Positions 1-5,771 are shown, counted from the first letter of the stretch. The stretch: 5,771 bases of DNA from Actinomycetota bacterium (GCA_005777515.1 SXMA01000110.1:1-5771), one strand, 5' to 3'. Program-made: numbers and translations. Notes: generated by a model not told the origin, from the letters alone.

Positions 1-13
1 ACCCCATACCCCA
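1..13 (-). tRNA. tRNA-Gln, 5' end only (cut by left window edge)
   Basis: Read on the minus strand, the last 13 bases are TGGGGTATGGGGT. This matches the start of bacterial tRNA-Gln. The 5' acceptor strand TGGGGTA is the unusual U1-starting arm of that tRNA, followed by the invariant T at position 8, G9, G10 and the start of the D stem. In many actinobacteria gltX is followed directly by tRNA-Gln and tRNA-Glu genes on the same strand, which fits this spot, about 90 nt after the gltX stop. The anticodon, T loop and 3' arm lie outside the window, so identity rests on 13 bases plus gene order. A chance match is possible but unlikely given the context. Confidence 0.62.
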
Positions 14-103
14 AAGCAGTTACTCTCACTAGAAAACTTAAGCAAAGATCTTTACTCAACTTCTCTTATAAGAGGACCTTAAGAATACCTTGAATTTTCC
101 GCC
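14..103. other. Spacer between gltX and the tRNA-Gln start; no clear terminator
   Basis: This 90-base AT-rich gap holds no open frame worth calling. It contains a perfect 12-base palindrome, CTCTTATAAGAG (63-74), and a 10-base palindrome, AAAGATCTTT (44-53). Neither is followed by a T-run on the minus strand, and both have short, AT-rich stems, so a rho-independent stop is not supported. The 9-mer TTCTTAAGG occurs twice on the minus strand (102-110, covering the gltX stop, and 77-85). A promoter for the tRNA is possible: there is a TTGAGT that could serve as a -35, but no -10 at good spacing. Readthrough from gltX into the tRNA followed by processing is equally plausible. Confidence 0.5.
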
Positions 104-1570
104 TTAAGAAACTGCTGCTTTTAGACGCGTAATGCAGCGCTGCTTTCCTAGTAGCTCCATCGATTCAAAAAGCGGTGGAGATATATGGCTACCTGTGACT
201 GCAATTCGAACTGGCGAGAAGGCAAGGCGCGGCTTAAGAGCCATCTGATCAATTAACGCCTCGCGCAATTTCGCCTCGATAGAGCCATGGCTCCAATCAT
301 CTACGCCCTGCAAAACCTCTAGAGATTTAGCAATCACAGCCTGCGCCTGATCACCTGAGAGCGCAGTGCTAGCTTCTTGATCGAAGGAGAGCTGCTCTGT
401 AAATAAGAATTTAAGCATGGCGCTTACTTCATTCATTCTTGCAATCCGCTCTTGAATTATCGGAAGTGCTTGGCGAAGAACTTTAAGCTCATCATCTTTG
501 CCACTGACTACCCCATCTTTAAGAAGGAAAGGAAGGGCCCTAGAAAGGAAATCATCGAGGGTTAATTTTCTAATCTTCTCGCCATTTATTGCTTCAAGCT
601 TTTTCATATCAAATCTAGCCGGCGAACTATTGACGCGCTCTAATTCAAATAGCTCAACTAATTCATTCATCGAGACATCTTCCCGATCATCACCAGGAGA
701 CCAGCCAAGAAGAGCTAGGTAATTACAGATTGCCTCAGGCAAAAACCCTGACTCTCGATACCAAGCAATAGAGACCTCGCCATTTCTCTTGGATAACTTG
801 GCATTATCTTGACCCATAACAAATGGCAGGTGAGCAAAGACTGGAAACTCATCGTTTTTGACTCCCATTGCTTGATAGACCCGAATCTGTCTTGGGGTGG
901 ATGAGAGTAGATCCTCGCCCCTGAGTACATGGGTAATCTTCATTAAGACGTCATCGACTGCAACCGCTAGGGTATAAAGCGGAGAACCATCAGCGCGCAT
1001 CAAGACAAAGTCTGGAACATACTTATGTTCGAAGCTCACTTCACCTCTGATTAAGTCGTTGAAGGTGGTTGACCCATCTGGCATCCGCATGCGAACTACT
1101 GGAGCTCTACCTTCTTTAATAAATGCTTCGATTTCACTACTTGTCAGATCGCGACATTTTCCGTCATAACCTGGAGCTTGATTTAACTCTCGTTGCTTAT
1201 CACGTCTCTTCTCTAGCTCCTCAGTTGAGCAGTAGCAATGGTAGGCATCGCCGTTTTTGATAAAGATGTCAGCCCAATGCTTGTAAACATCAAGTCTTTG
1301 AGATTGCAGATATGGCCCGTGTTCTCCCCCAACTTCAGGGCCCTCATCCCAATTGATTCCCAGCCACTTAAGGGTTTCGATAGCGCGAGCAATATATTCA
1401 TCAGTGACTCTCTCACGATCTGTATCTTCAACACGGAAAATCAATTTCCCGGAGCAATGTCTGGCATAGGCCCAGGCAAATAGCGCAGTTCTAATGTTTC
1501 CCACATGGAGATCTCCTGTGGGAGATGGTGCAAAACGAGTTCTAACCTCACGAGTCGATGAATTAGCCAC
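104..1570 (-). CDS. gltX: Glutamyl-tRNA synthetase (GluRS, class I)
   Basis: GltX charges tRNA with glutamate using ATP in the cytoplasm. The 488-residue length is normal. The N-terminal Rossmann domain opens with RFAPSPTGDLHVGN (12-25), where HVGN is the family's form of the HIGH signature. Next comes the acceptor-binding insertion with C112, C114, Y135 and C139, a spacing that resembles the zinc site of E. coli GluRS, although zinc binding is not certain. HVLRGED (214-220) and the KLSKR loop (258-262, class I KMSKS equivalent) complete the ATP site. The helical anticodon-binding domain fills about 310-488 and ends with the usual SPPLFESMELLGK stretch. The start is GTG: an in-frame TGA lies only three codons upstream, and AGGGTGAG (1576-1583) is a suitable ribosome-binding site. 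The start overlaps the end of the FAH gene by 8 nt, implying coupled translation. Most actinobacteria lack GlnRS, so the enzyme is probably non-discriminating and also makes Glu-tRNA-Gln for GatCAB; that is inference. Confidence 0.98.
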   Translation of the reverse strand: MANSSTREVRTRFAPSPTGDLHVGNIRTALFAWAYARHCSGKLIFRVEDTDRERVTDEYIARAIETLKWLGINWDEGPEVGGEHGPYLQSQRLDVYKHWADIFIKNGDAYHCYCSTEELEKRRDKQRELNQAPGYDGKCRDLTSSEIEAFIKEGRAPVVRMRMPDGSTTFNDLIRGEVSFEHKYVPDFVLMRADGSPLYTLAVAVDDVLMKITHVLRGEDLLSSTPRQIRVYQAMGVKNDEFPVFAHLPFVMGQDNAKLSKRNGEVSIAWYRESGFLPEAICNYLALLGWSPGDDREDVSMNELVELFELERVNSSPARFDMKKLEAINGEKIRKLTLDDFLSRALPFLLKDGVVSGKDDELKVLRQALPIIQERIARMNEVSAMLKFLFTEQLSFDQEASTALSGDQAQAVIAKSLEVLQGVDDWSHGSIEAKLREALIDQMALKPRLAFSPVRIAVTGSHISPPLFESMELLGKQRCITRLKAAVS

Positions 1571-2351
1571 GGCTACTCACCCTATTTCTAAGCGTTCCCA
1601 GTCCTTCAATAGAGACACTTACCTCACCCGATGGATTCATTGCGCCGATTCCCGATGGAGTTCCAGTAAGAATTACATCTCCTGGGAGTAGTGTCATAAC
1701 TTTGGTGACAAACTCGATAATAAATGGCACATCAAAGACCATATCTGAAAGCTTTGCGCTCTGTTTAAGTTCGCCATCAACGTGAGCTGTAATCAACTGA
1801 TCTCCAGGGATAAATTTGGTATCAATCCATGGTCCAAGAGGGCAGAATGTGTCAAAGCCTTTTGCTCTACTCCACTGACCATCTTTCTTCTGAAGATCTC
1901 TTGCGGTGACATCGTTGGCTAGGGTGTAGCCAAAAATCACATCGTTGACCTTTTCTCTGGGGACTTCTTTACAAATCTTTGAGATAACAACTGCTAACTC
2001 TGCTTCATGATCCACTCGCTCACTTGTATCTGGCCATTGAATCAAATCCTCCGGGCCAATTACTGAAGTGTTAGGTTTAATGAAAATTATTGGTTCAGCT
2101 GGTACCTCCCCGCCCATCTCGGCTGCATGATCGGCATAGTTTTTTCCAACACAGACCACTTTGCTTCTTGGTATTACTGGGGCAAGAAGCTTGACTTCAT
2201 TGAGTGCAAATACTTCTTCTTGCTTAAAGATTCCGGCATAGAGTGGATCGCTAGCGATTGCAGTAATACTCAAATCATCTTCTAGGAGACCAAAATGAGG
2301 ATCACTACCTAGCTTTGAACCAGCAGGAGGAGAGAATCTAACGATGCGCAT
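1563..2351 (-). CDS. Fumarylacetoacetate hydrolase (FAH) family protein, FAHD1-like active site
   Basis: A 262-residue soluble enzyme of the FAH superfamily. The N-terminal part (about 1-60) is variable and the catalytic beta-roll domain runs from about 63 to 258. Visible motifs are VGKNYADHAAE (68-78) with H75 and E78, DHEAELAVVI (114-123) with metal ligands E116 and E118, NDVTARD (146-152) with D147, KGFDTFCPLGPW (164-175), and TGTPSGIG (229-236). The H/E dyad and the E-x-E...D ligand set have, as I recall it, the same spacing as in human FAHD1, an acylpyruvase and oxaloacetate decarboxylase needing Mg or Mn. Automatic names such as 2-hydroxyhepta-2,4-diene-1,7-dioate isomerase are common for this family but no aromatic-degradation genes are nearby. 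It starts with ATG 9 nt after the CNNM stop, with AGGG (2359-2362) as a modest ribosome-binding site, and overlaps gltX by 8 nt. A homologue also precedes gltX in Mycobacterium (Rv2993c-Rv2992c). The substrate is unknown. Confidence 0.93.
   Translation of the reverse strand: MRIVRFSPPAGSKLGSDPHFGLLEDDLSITAIASDPLYAGIFKQEEVFALNEVKLLAPVIPRSKVVCVGKNYADHAAEMGGEVPAEPIIFIKPNTSVIGPEDLIQWPDTSERVDHEAELAVVISKICKEVPREKVNDVIFGYTLANDVTARDLQKKDGQWSRAKGFDTFCPLGPWIDTKFIPGDQLITAHVDGELKQSAKLSDMVFDVPFIIEFVTKVMTLLPGDVILTGTPSGIGAMNPSGEVSVSIEGLGTLRNRVSSRG
1576..1583 (-). promoter_or_regulatory. Ribosome-binding site for gltX inside the FAH gene
   Basis: AGGGTGAG on the minus strand lies 5 nt upstream of the gltX GTG (9 nt counting from the AGGG core) and within the last codons of the FAH gene. 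It resembles the AGGAGGTGA consensus. Together with the in-frame stop just upstream, it fixes the GTG as the start. Confidence 0.6.
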
Positions 2352-2360
2352 TAGCTAACC

Positions 2361-3650
2361 CTAAACCTCTTTGTCAGGGACTCGATCAGCAGGGCGCTCA
2401 ACTAGAAATGTTGCGATTCGATGTCTTCTTCCAATGGGACGCTCGGCGGTTAGAACCCAGCCCTTAAGCGTGACTGTACTTCCAGGAATTGGCACACGTC
2501 CCAAACTCTTTGCTACAAATCCACCAATTGTGTCAACATCTTCTTTCTCATCTTCGCTTAATTCAAATTCGAGTTTATCTGCTAAGTCCTCTAGATGAAG
2601 CCGAGCCGAGACTCTAACCTGAGAAGTAGTTACCCATTCAAACTCTTCTACATCATCATCGTATTCATCAGCAATCTCACCAACAATCTCTTCCAAAATA
2701 TCTTCGATAGTAATCAGACCAGCAGTTCCGCCATATTCATCAACCACAATTGCAAGGTGAATCTGGTCTCTCTGCATCTCCTTTAATAGCTCTGATGCGG
2801 TCTTAGTCTCTGGAACAAATGTTGCGCCTCTAATGTGCTGGCTAACTAGCTCGGTTAACTCAGCCTCACGATATTCATGAGTCCTTCTTGCTAAATCTTT
2901 TACATAGGCAATACCAAGAATCTCATCAAGGTTTTCGCCAATCACCGGAATTCTGGTAAATCCAGAGCGAAGTGCTAAGGAAAGACCCTGTCTTAAGTTC
3001 TTGCTTCCCTCGATCCAGACCATCTCTGTTCTTGGAACCATTAACTCTCTAACTAATGTATCGCCCAACTCAAAGACTGAATGAATCATCTCGTGCTCTG
3101 ATTCTTCAACTAGCCCTCGTTCATGGGCCTGGTCAACTAGATCACGAAGCTCTGCCTCATTAGCAAATGGCCCAGATTTGAATCCTTTTCCTGGGGTTAT
3201 GGCATTTCCTATCGCAATCAAGAGCGCAGTTAGTGGTCCTAATATTTTTGACATTATTACCGCAACCACGCAGGCCGGAATAATCCATCGACCAGCATTT
3301 TGTTTTGCCAAAGTCCTTGGGCCAACCCCGACAACTACGTAGGAGAGAACCACCATGGCAACTACGGCAATGAACATCGCTAGAGCAATTGGCTCAAATA
3401 AGACAATAAAGGCTTGTGCGACAATTACCGTTGCGGTTAATTCAGATGCTTTTCTTACAAACAAAATCACATTTAAGTAACGGGCCGGCTCCTTTATAAC
3501 CCTTGCAACCCAAGAAGCTGATTTAGATGACTTGACCTCAAGCTCTTCGACAAATACTCGAGAGATGGAGTTAATTGCAGACTCGGAGCCAGCTAAAAAT
3601 CCGGCAAAAAGTAAGAGGGCAACTACTGATAGAACTTCAGTAAGGCTCAC
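2361..3650 (-). CDS. CNNM/CorC (HlyC) family membrane protein with paired CBS domains
   Basis: A 429-residue inner-membrane protein of the hemolysin C / CNNM family, whose characterised members move or sense Mg and related cations. The N-terminal DUF21/CNNM transmembrane domain has hydrophobic segments near residues 5-27, 58-86, 88-110 and 122-150. The conserved small-residue region includes GSESA (21-25) and GPRTLAK (110-116). A linker with ELRDLVDQAHERGLVEESE (167-185) leads to two CBS domains, about 204-260 (starting MVPRTEM) and 275-330 (with VVDEYGGTAGLITIEDILEE, 302-321). An acidic patch DEYDDDVEEFE (328-338) precedes a C-terminal CorC_HlyC domain (about 340-418) carrying VDTIGGFV (372-379). 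The start is GTG, overlapping the ybeY stop by 4 nt (GTGA), with GGAG nine bases upstream. The hemolysin name is historical and nothing indicates a toxin. Co-location with ybeY and phoH is common in actinobacteria; the specific ion is not known. Confidence 0.94.
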   Translation of the reverse strand: MSLTEVLSVVALLLFAGFLAGSESAINSISRVFVEELEVKSSKSASWVARVIKEPARYLNVILFVRKASELTATVIVAQAFIVLFEPIALAMFIAVVAMVVLSYVVVGVGPRTLAKQNAGRWIIPACVVAVIMSKILGPLTALLIAIGNAITPGKGFKSGPFANEAELRDLVDQAHERGLVEESEHEMIHSVFELGDTLVRELMVPRTEMVWIEGSKNLRQGLSLALRSGFTRIPVIGENLDEILGIAYVKDLARRTHEYREAELTELVSQHIRGATFVPETKTASELLKEMQRDQIHLAIVVDEYGGTAGLITIEDILEEIVGEIADEYDDDVEEFEWVTTSQVRVSARLHLEDLADKLEFELSEDEKEDVDTIGGFVAKSLGRVPIPGSTVTLKGWVLTAERPIGRRHRIATFLVERPADRVPDKEV

Positions 3651-4093
3651 CGTTTAGCTCTCCATTCAACTAGATATCTATCCTGCAAGGCGAACATCAC
3701 TTCTTTCTCATCTGCTTTCATGTGGTCATATCCCAAGAGATGGAGAACTCCATGAACTGTGAGCAATTCTAATTCATCTTGAAGGCTGGAATTCACCTTA
3801 AGCGCATTCTTGTTGGCATATGTTGGGCAGAGAGCAATATCCCCTAGCATTGCAGGGCCAAGAGTCGCTGAATTTGGTTTTACTTCATCCATTGGAAATG
3901 CCAGAACATCAGTTGGTCCCTCTTCCTCCATCCAGCGCAAGTGAAGCGCGCTCATCTCTTCTTCATCTAGCAAAGAGATGTTGAGCTCAGAATCAGGGTG
4001 AACTCCTTGGGCCAAAATAGTGAATTGAGCAATTGATTTAAGGCGCTCTAAATCACACTTAGAATCAGTTAAATCACTAAGTTCTATATTCAT
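3647..4093 (-). CDS. ybeY: Endoribonuclease / rRNA maturation factor YbeY
   Basis: YbeY is a zinc-dependent cytoplasmic protein needed for 16S rRNA 3'-end maturation and 70S ribosome quality control. At 148 residues it is slightly short but complete. The family signature HGVLHLLGYDH (114-124) gives the three zinc ligands H114, H118 and H124. Upstream is the conserved segment GPTDVLAFPMDE (59-70) and LGDIALCP (83-90), the central strands of the fold. ATG is the only workable start, because an in-frame TAG lies five codons upstream. The ribosome-binding site is weak (AGG, 11 nt before ATG), and the 30-nt gap after phoH is the longest coding-gene gap here. The end overlaps the CNNM gene by 4 nt. 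Its neighbour PhoH is a known genomic partner, and RsmE in the same cluster also acts on 16S rRNA. Confidence 0.97.
   Translation of the reverse strand: MNIELSDLTDSKCDLERLKSIAQFTILAQGVHPDSELNISLLDEEEMSALHLRWMEEEGPTDVLAFPMDEVKPNSATLGPAMLGDIALCPTYANKNALKVNSSLQDELELLTVHGVLHLLGYDHMKADEKEVMFALQDRYLVEWRAKR
3660..3663 (-). promoter_or_regulatory. Ribosome-binding site for the CNNM/CorC gene inside ybeY
   Basis: GGAG on the minus strand, within GGAGAGCTAAACG, ends 9 nt before the GTG start and lies in the final codons of ybeY. Because the start and the ybeY stop share GTGA, ribosomes finishing ybeY can restart directly. Confidence 0.6.
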
Positions 4094-4123
4094 TTCGCAC
4101 TTTACCTAATTGGCTTAAGTAAG

Positions 4124-5131
4124 TTAGCGATCACTCCTTAGCGAACGTGGCTTATTCTCTCGTCTATCAGCTCTATTTCCTGCAACTAGATTATCAAAGC
4201 GTCCATAGGCATCGACAATTTCGCTGACCAATCTATGTCTGACTACATCCTCTGAAGTTAAATCCATGAAAGAAATATCATCAATACCCTCTAAAATATC
4301 GCGCACAATCTTCAATCCCGAGTCCTGATGGCTTGGAAGATCTATCTGGGTAACATCTCCCGTGATTACCATCTTTGATGAAAATCCAAGTCTGGTTAAA
4401 AACATTTTCATCTGTTCAGGTGAGGTGTTCTGAGCCTCATCCAAGATAATGAATGAATCGTTAAGAGTTCGACCTCGCATGTATGCAAGGGGAGCAACTT
4501 CAATAGTTCCTGATGACATTAAGCGAGGAATCGCCTCTGGATCAAGCATGTCATGGAGGGCATCAAAGAGGGGGCGAAGATATGGATCTATTTTTTCATG
4601 GAGAGTTCCAGGCAAGAAGCCAAGTCTCTCCCCCGCCTCAACTGCAGGCCGGGTAAGAATAATTCTATTTACCTGTTTAGATTGCAGTGATTGAACAGCC
4701 TTTGCCATCGCAAGATAAGTCTTACCAGTTCCAGCAGGTCCAATTCCAAAGGTGACAGTATTTTTATCTATCGCATCGACATAGCGCTTTTGATTAGAGG
4801 TCTTGGGTCTAATTGTTTTGCCACGATTGCTTAAAATATTTAAAGTTAATACTTCAGCGGGAGAGCTTCCATCGTTGATCATTGCTATTGAGCGTCTAAC
4901 AGCGTCATCACTTAATGGCTGTCCAGTTCGAATAACGGTTAGAAAACTCTGAATCAGCTGCTTTACCCGTTCGCATCCTTGGGTACTTCCACGAAGAATT
5001 ACTTCATTTCCTCTAACCGTGATTGCCACATCATGAAATGCGCTCTCAATTGCTTTTATGTAGGAATCGTTTGGCCCAGTTATTGAAACACTGGAGATAT
5101 CGCTAGGTAGCGTTAGAGTGATGCGATCCAT
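4124..5131 (-). CDS. phoH: PhoH family P-loop ATPase (PhoH-like protein)
   Basis: A 335-residue cytoplasmic ATPase of the PhoH/YbeZ type, related to the N-terminal part of superfamily 1 helicases. The first 100 residues form a KH-like region (TLPSDISSVSITGPND at the start, RGNEVILRG at 40-48) that may bind RNA. The nucleotide site follows: Walker A GPAGTGKT (131-138), ILTRPAVEAGERLGFLPG (158-175), PLAYMRGRTL (214-223), Walker B FIILDEAQNT (227-236) and GDVTQIDLP (258-266). The C-terminal DVVRHRLVSEIVDAYGRFD (295-313) is the typical last motif, followed by a basic tail. The ATG start is 10 nt after the HIT gene stop and has only a weak ribosome-binding site. PhoH was named for phosphate-starvation induction in E. 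coli, but its constant pairing with ybeY suggests RNA or ribosome work. No Pho box is visible here because the gene sits inside an operon. Confidence 0.96.
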   Translation of the reverse strand: MDRITLTLPSDISSVSITGPNDSYIKAIESAFHDVAITVRGNEVILRGSTQGCERVKQLIQSFLTVIRTGQPLSDDAVRRSIAMINDGSSPAEVLTLNILSNRGKTIRPKTSNQKRYVDAIDKNTVTFGIGPAGTGKTYLAMAKAVQSLQSKQVNRIILTRPAVEAGERLGFLPGTLHEKIDPYLRPLFDALHDMLDPEAIPRLMSSGTIEVAPLAYMRGRTLNDSFIILDEAQNTSPEQMKMFLTRLGFSSKMVITGDVTQIDLPSHQDSGLKIVRDILEGIDDISFMDLTSEDVVRHRLVSEIVDAYGRFDNLVAGNRADRRENKPRSLRSDR

Positions 5132-5141
5132 TACGCCAATT

Positions 5142-5477
5142 CTATCCAGGGGGCCAGCTCAGTGCACGACCACCAAGAAGATGCAGATGAGCGTGAAATA
5201 CGCTTTGGCCACCATCAGCTCCAGTATTAAAGACGGTTCGATAGCCATTTAACTCTCGTTCTTTGGCAATACTTGCAGCCATCTCAAAGCACTCAATTAG
5301 AACTTCTGGATTTGCAAGAGTTAACTCAGCTACATTCTCAACGTGGATTTTTGGAATTATCAAAACATGAGTTGGAGCAACAGGACTGATGTCATTAAAT
5401 GCTAAAACATTATCGCTCTGCCTCACTATGTCGGCAGGAATTTCGCCCTTAACTATTGCGCAGAAGAGACATTTCAT
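5142..5477 (-). CDS. HIT-family (histidine triad) nucleotide-binding hydrolase, Hint-like
   Basis: A 111-residue cytoplasmic protein of the HINT branch of the histidine triad family, which hydrolyses purine nucleoside phosphoramidates and aminoacyl-adenylates. The catalytic triad motif HAHLHLLGGR (95-104) shows H95, H97 and H99. Earlier motifs are CLFCAIVKGEIPA (3-15) with the C3/C6 pair that binds zinc in several bacterial homologues, AFNDISPVAPTHVLIIPK (26-43) and NTGADGGQSVFH (84-95). The C-terminus SWPPG is typical of Hint proteins. ATG is the start because the cysteine motif begins at residue 3; there is little Shine-Dalgarno signal in the 9 nt after rsmE (AGATAACCC). Placement between rsmE and phoH is the usual actinobacterial arrangement. 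The physiological substrate is not known; aminoacyl-AMP clean-up is one possibility. Confidence 0.95.
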   Translation of the reverse strand: MKCLFCAIVKGEIPADIVRQSDNVLAFNDISPVAPTHVLIIPKIHVENVAELTLANPEVLIECFEMAASIAKERELNGYRTVFNTGADGGQSVFHAHLHLLGGRALSWPPG

Positions 5478-5486
5478 GGGTTATCT

Positions 5487-5771
5487 CTACCAGATTCCAA
5501 GGCCAGTTTGTACTGCAGCAAGAGCTGCTGCCCCGGCGTGAGCAGAGCGAAAGACTGGAAGTCCCATTGCGACCGAGAGAGCTCCGCGCTCTAAAAAGGC
5601 TGCTAACTCTTCATCACTAATTCCACCTTCGGGCCCAATGATTAGTAAGACTTTGTTTAAATTCTTCTCACTCTGAGCTTTAGATAACAGATCCGATAAC
5701 TTCCCTCCATCGGATTCGTGAAATAGAAGTGTTAAATCAAAATCTAATAAGACTTCACTTGCGCTAACTCC
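5487..5771 (-). CDS. rsmE: 16S rRNA (uracil-1498-N3)-methyltransferase RsmE, C-terminal part (cut by right window edge)
   Basis: Reading in from the right edge there are 94 codons and a TAG stop; the start lies outside the window, with roughly 150 residues missing if the protein has the usual 240-250. The fragment is the C-terminal half of a SPOUT-fold methyltransferase that uses S-adenosylmethionine to methylate U1498 of 16S rRNA. The signature IGPEGGISDEE occupies fragment residues 45-55. The knotted tail MGLPVFRSAHAGAAALAAVQ (69-88) corresponds to the family's LG..(I/V)LR..TA..AAL stretch and is complete to LGIW at the end. No frameshift is seen. The stop is 9 nt before the HIT gene. RsmE, HIT, phoH and ybeY in this order is characteristic of actinobacteria, in which dnaJ and hrcA usually lie further upstream. 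Confidence 0.93.
   Translation of the reverse strand, partial: GVSASEVLLDFDLTLLFHESDGGKLSDLLSKAQSEKNLNKVLLIIGPEGGISDEELAAFLERGALSVAMGLPVFRSAHAGAAALAAVQTGLGIW

Noticed and set aside
22..60. Promoter for tRNA-Gln (TTGAGT as -35)
   Set aside because: No -10 hexamer lies at 16-18 nt; the nearest TAAGTT is 13 nt away, so the call would be a guess.
63..74. Palindrome CTCTTATAAGAG as a rho-independent terminator of the operon
   Set aside because: The stem is short and AT-rich and is followed on the minus strand by AAGTTGAG rather than a T-run.
498..722. Open frame on the plus strand inside gltX
   Set aside because: It lies fully antisense to the conserved GltX coding region, has low-complexity Ser/Arg composition and no recognisable motif.
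1499..1507. HVGN instead of HIGH in GltX as a damaged active site
   Set aside because: HxGN/HxGH variation at this signature is normal in GluRS, and the surrounding RFAPSPTG, KLSKR and HVLRGED motifs are intact.
1238..1691. Plus-strand open frames over the gltX start and the FAH end
   Set aside because: They are antisense to two clear enzyme genes and match no family; the minus-strand reading explains the sequence.
2371..2786. Plus-strand open frames opposite the CBS and CorC_HlyC domains
   Set aside because: Ser-rich shadow translations of the conserved minus-strand domain codons.
2361..3650. Hemolysin or toxin, as the family is often labelled
   Set aside because: The architecture is CNNM transmembrane domain plus two CBS domains plus CorC_HlyC, the ion-transport family; the hemolysin label is historical.
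4449..4694. Plus-strand open frame opposite the phoH ATPase core
   Set aside because: Antisense to the region around the Walker B and upstream motifs of PhoH; Arg/Ser-rich with no domain.
1..5771. Mobile element, CRISPR array, phage or defence system
   Set aside because: No repeats, transposase, integrase or unknown accessory gene is present; every coding stretch belongs to a conserved chromosomal family in one tightly packed direction.

Overview
This is a compact, ordinary chromosomal stretch of a bacterium, most likely a low-GC actinobacterium. My hand counts on a few lines gave about 38-50% G+C, roughly 43% overall. Two pieces of gene order point to Actinobacteria: rsmE-HIT-phoH-ybeY-CNNM/CorC, and an FAH-family gene directly before gltX with a tRNA-Gln after it. 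Moderate G+C combined with tight packing and very short gaps would suit a streamlined freshwater lineage such as Nanopelagicales (acI). That placement is an inference from context, not something the sequence proves.

Everything reads on the minus strand, so transcription runs from high to low coordinates. The order is: the C-terminal part of rsmE (cut by the right edge), a HIT-family hydrolase, phoH, ybeY, a CBS-domain CNNM/CorC membrane protein, an FAH-family enzyme, gltX, and at the left edge the first 13 nucleotides of what looks like tRNA-Gln. Gaps between coding genes are 9, 10, 30, -4, 9 and -8 nt, where negative values are overlaps. This suggests one transcription unit, with translational coupling at ybeY/CNNM and FAH/gltX. 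Both overlapping junctions use a GTG start. No promoter or terminator is convincing inside the window, so the operon promoter should lie beyond the right edge.

Functionally, the upstream half centres on the small ribosomal subunit and RNA: RsmE methylates 16S rRNA, YbeY matures the 16S 3' end and takes part in ribosome quality control, and PhoH is a P-loop ATPase usually encoded beside YbeY. The downstream half supplies glutamyl-tRNA (GltX) and probably tRNA-Gln. The CNNM/CorC protein (probable divalent-cation transport) and the FAH enzyme (probable acylpyruvate or oxaloacetate chemistry) are conserved passengers whose roles here are less clear.

No mobile element, CRISPR array, toxin-antitoxin pair, phage gene or undescribed system is visible. 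The most useful second looks are the edge tRNA-Gln, the joining of two normally separate actinobacterial clusters at the position where era often sits, and the FAHD1-like active site of the FAH protein.
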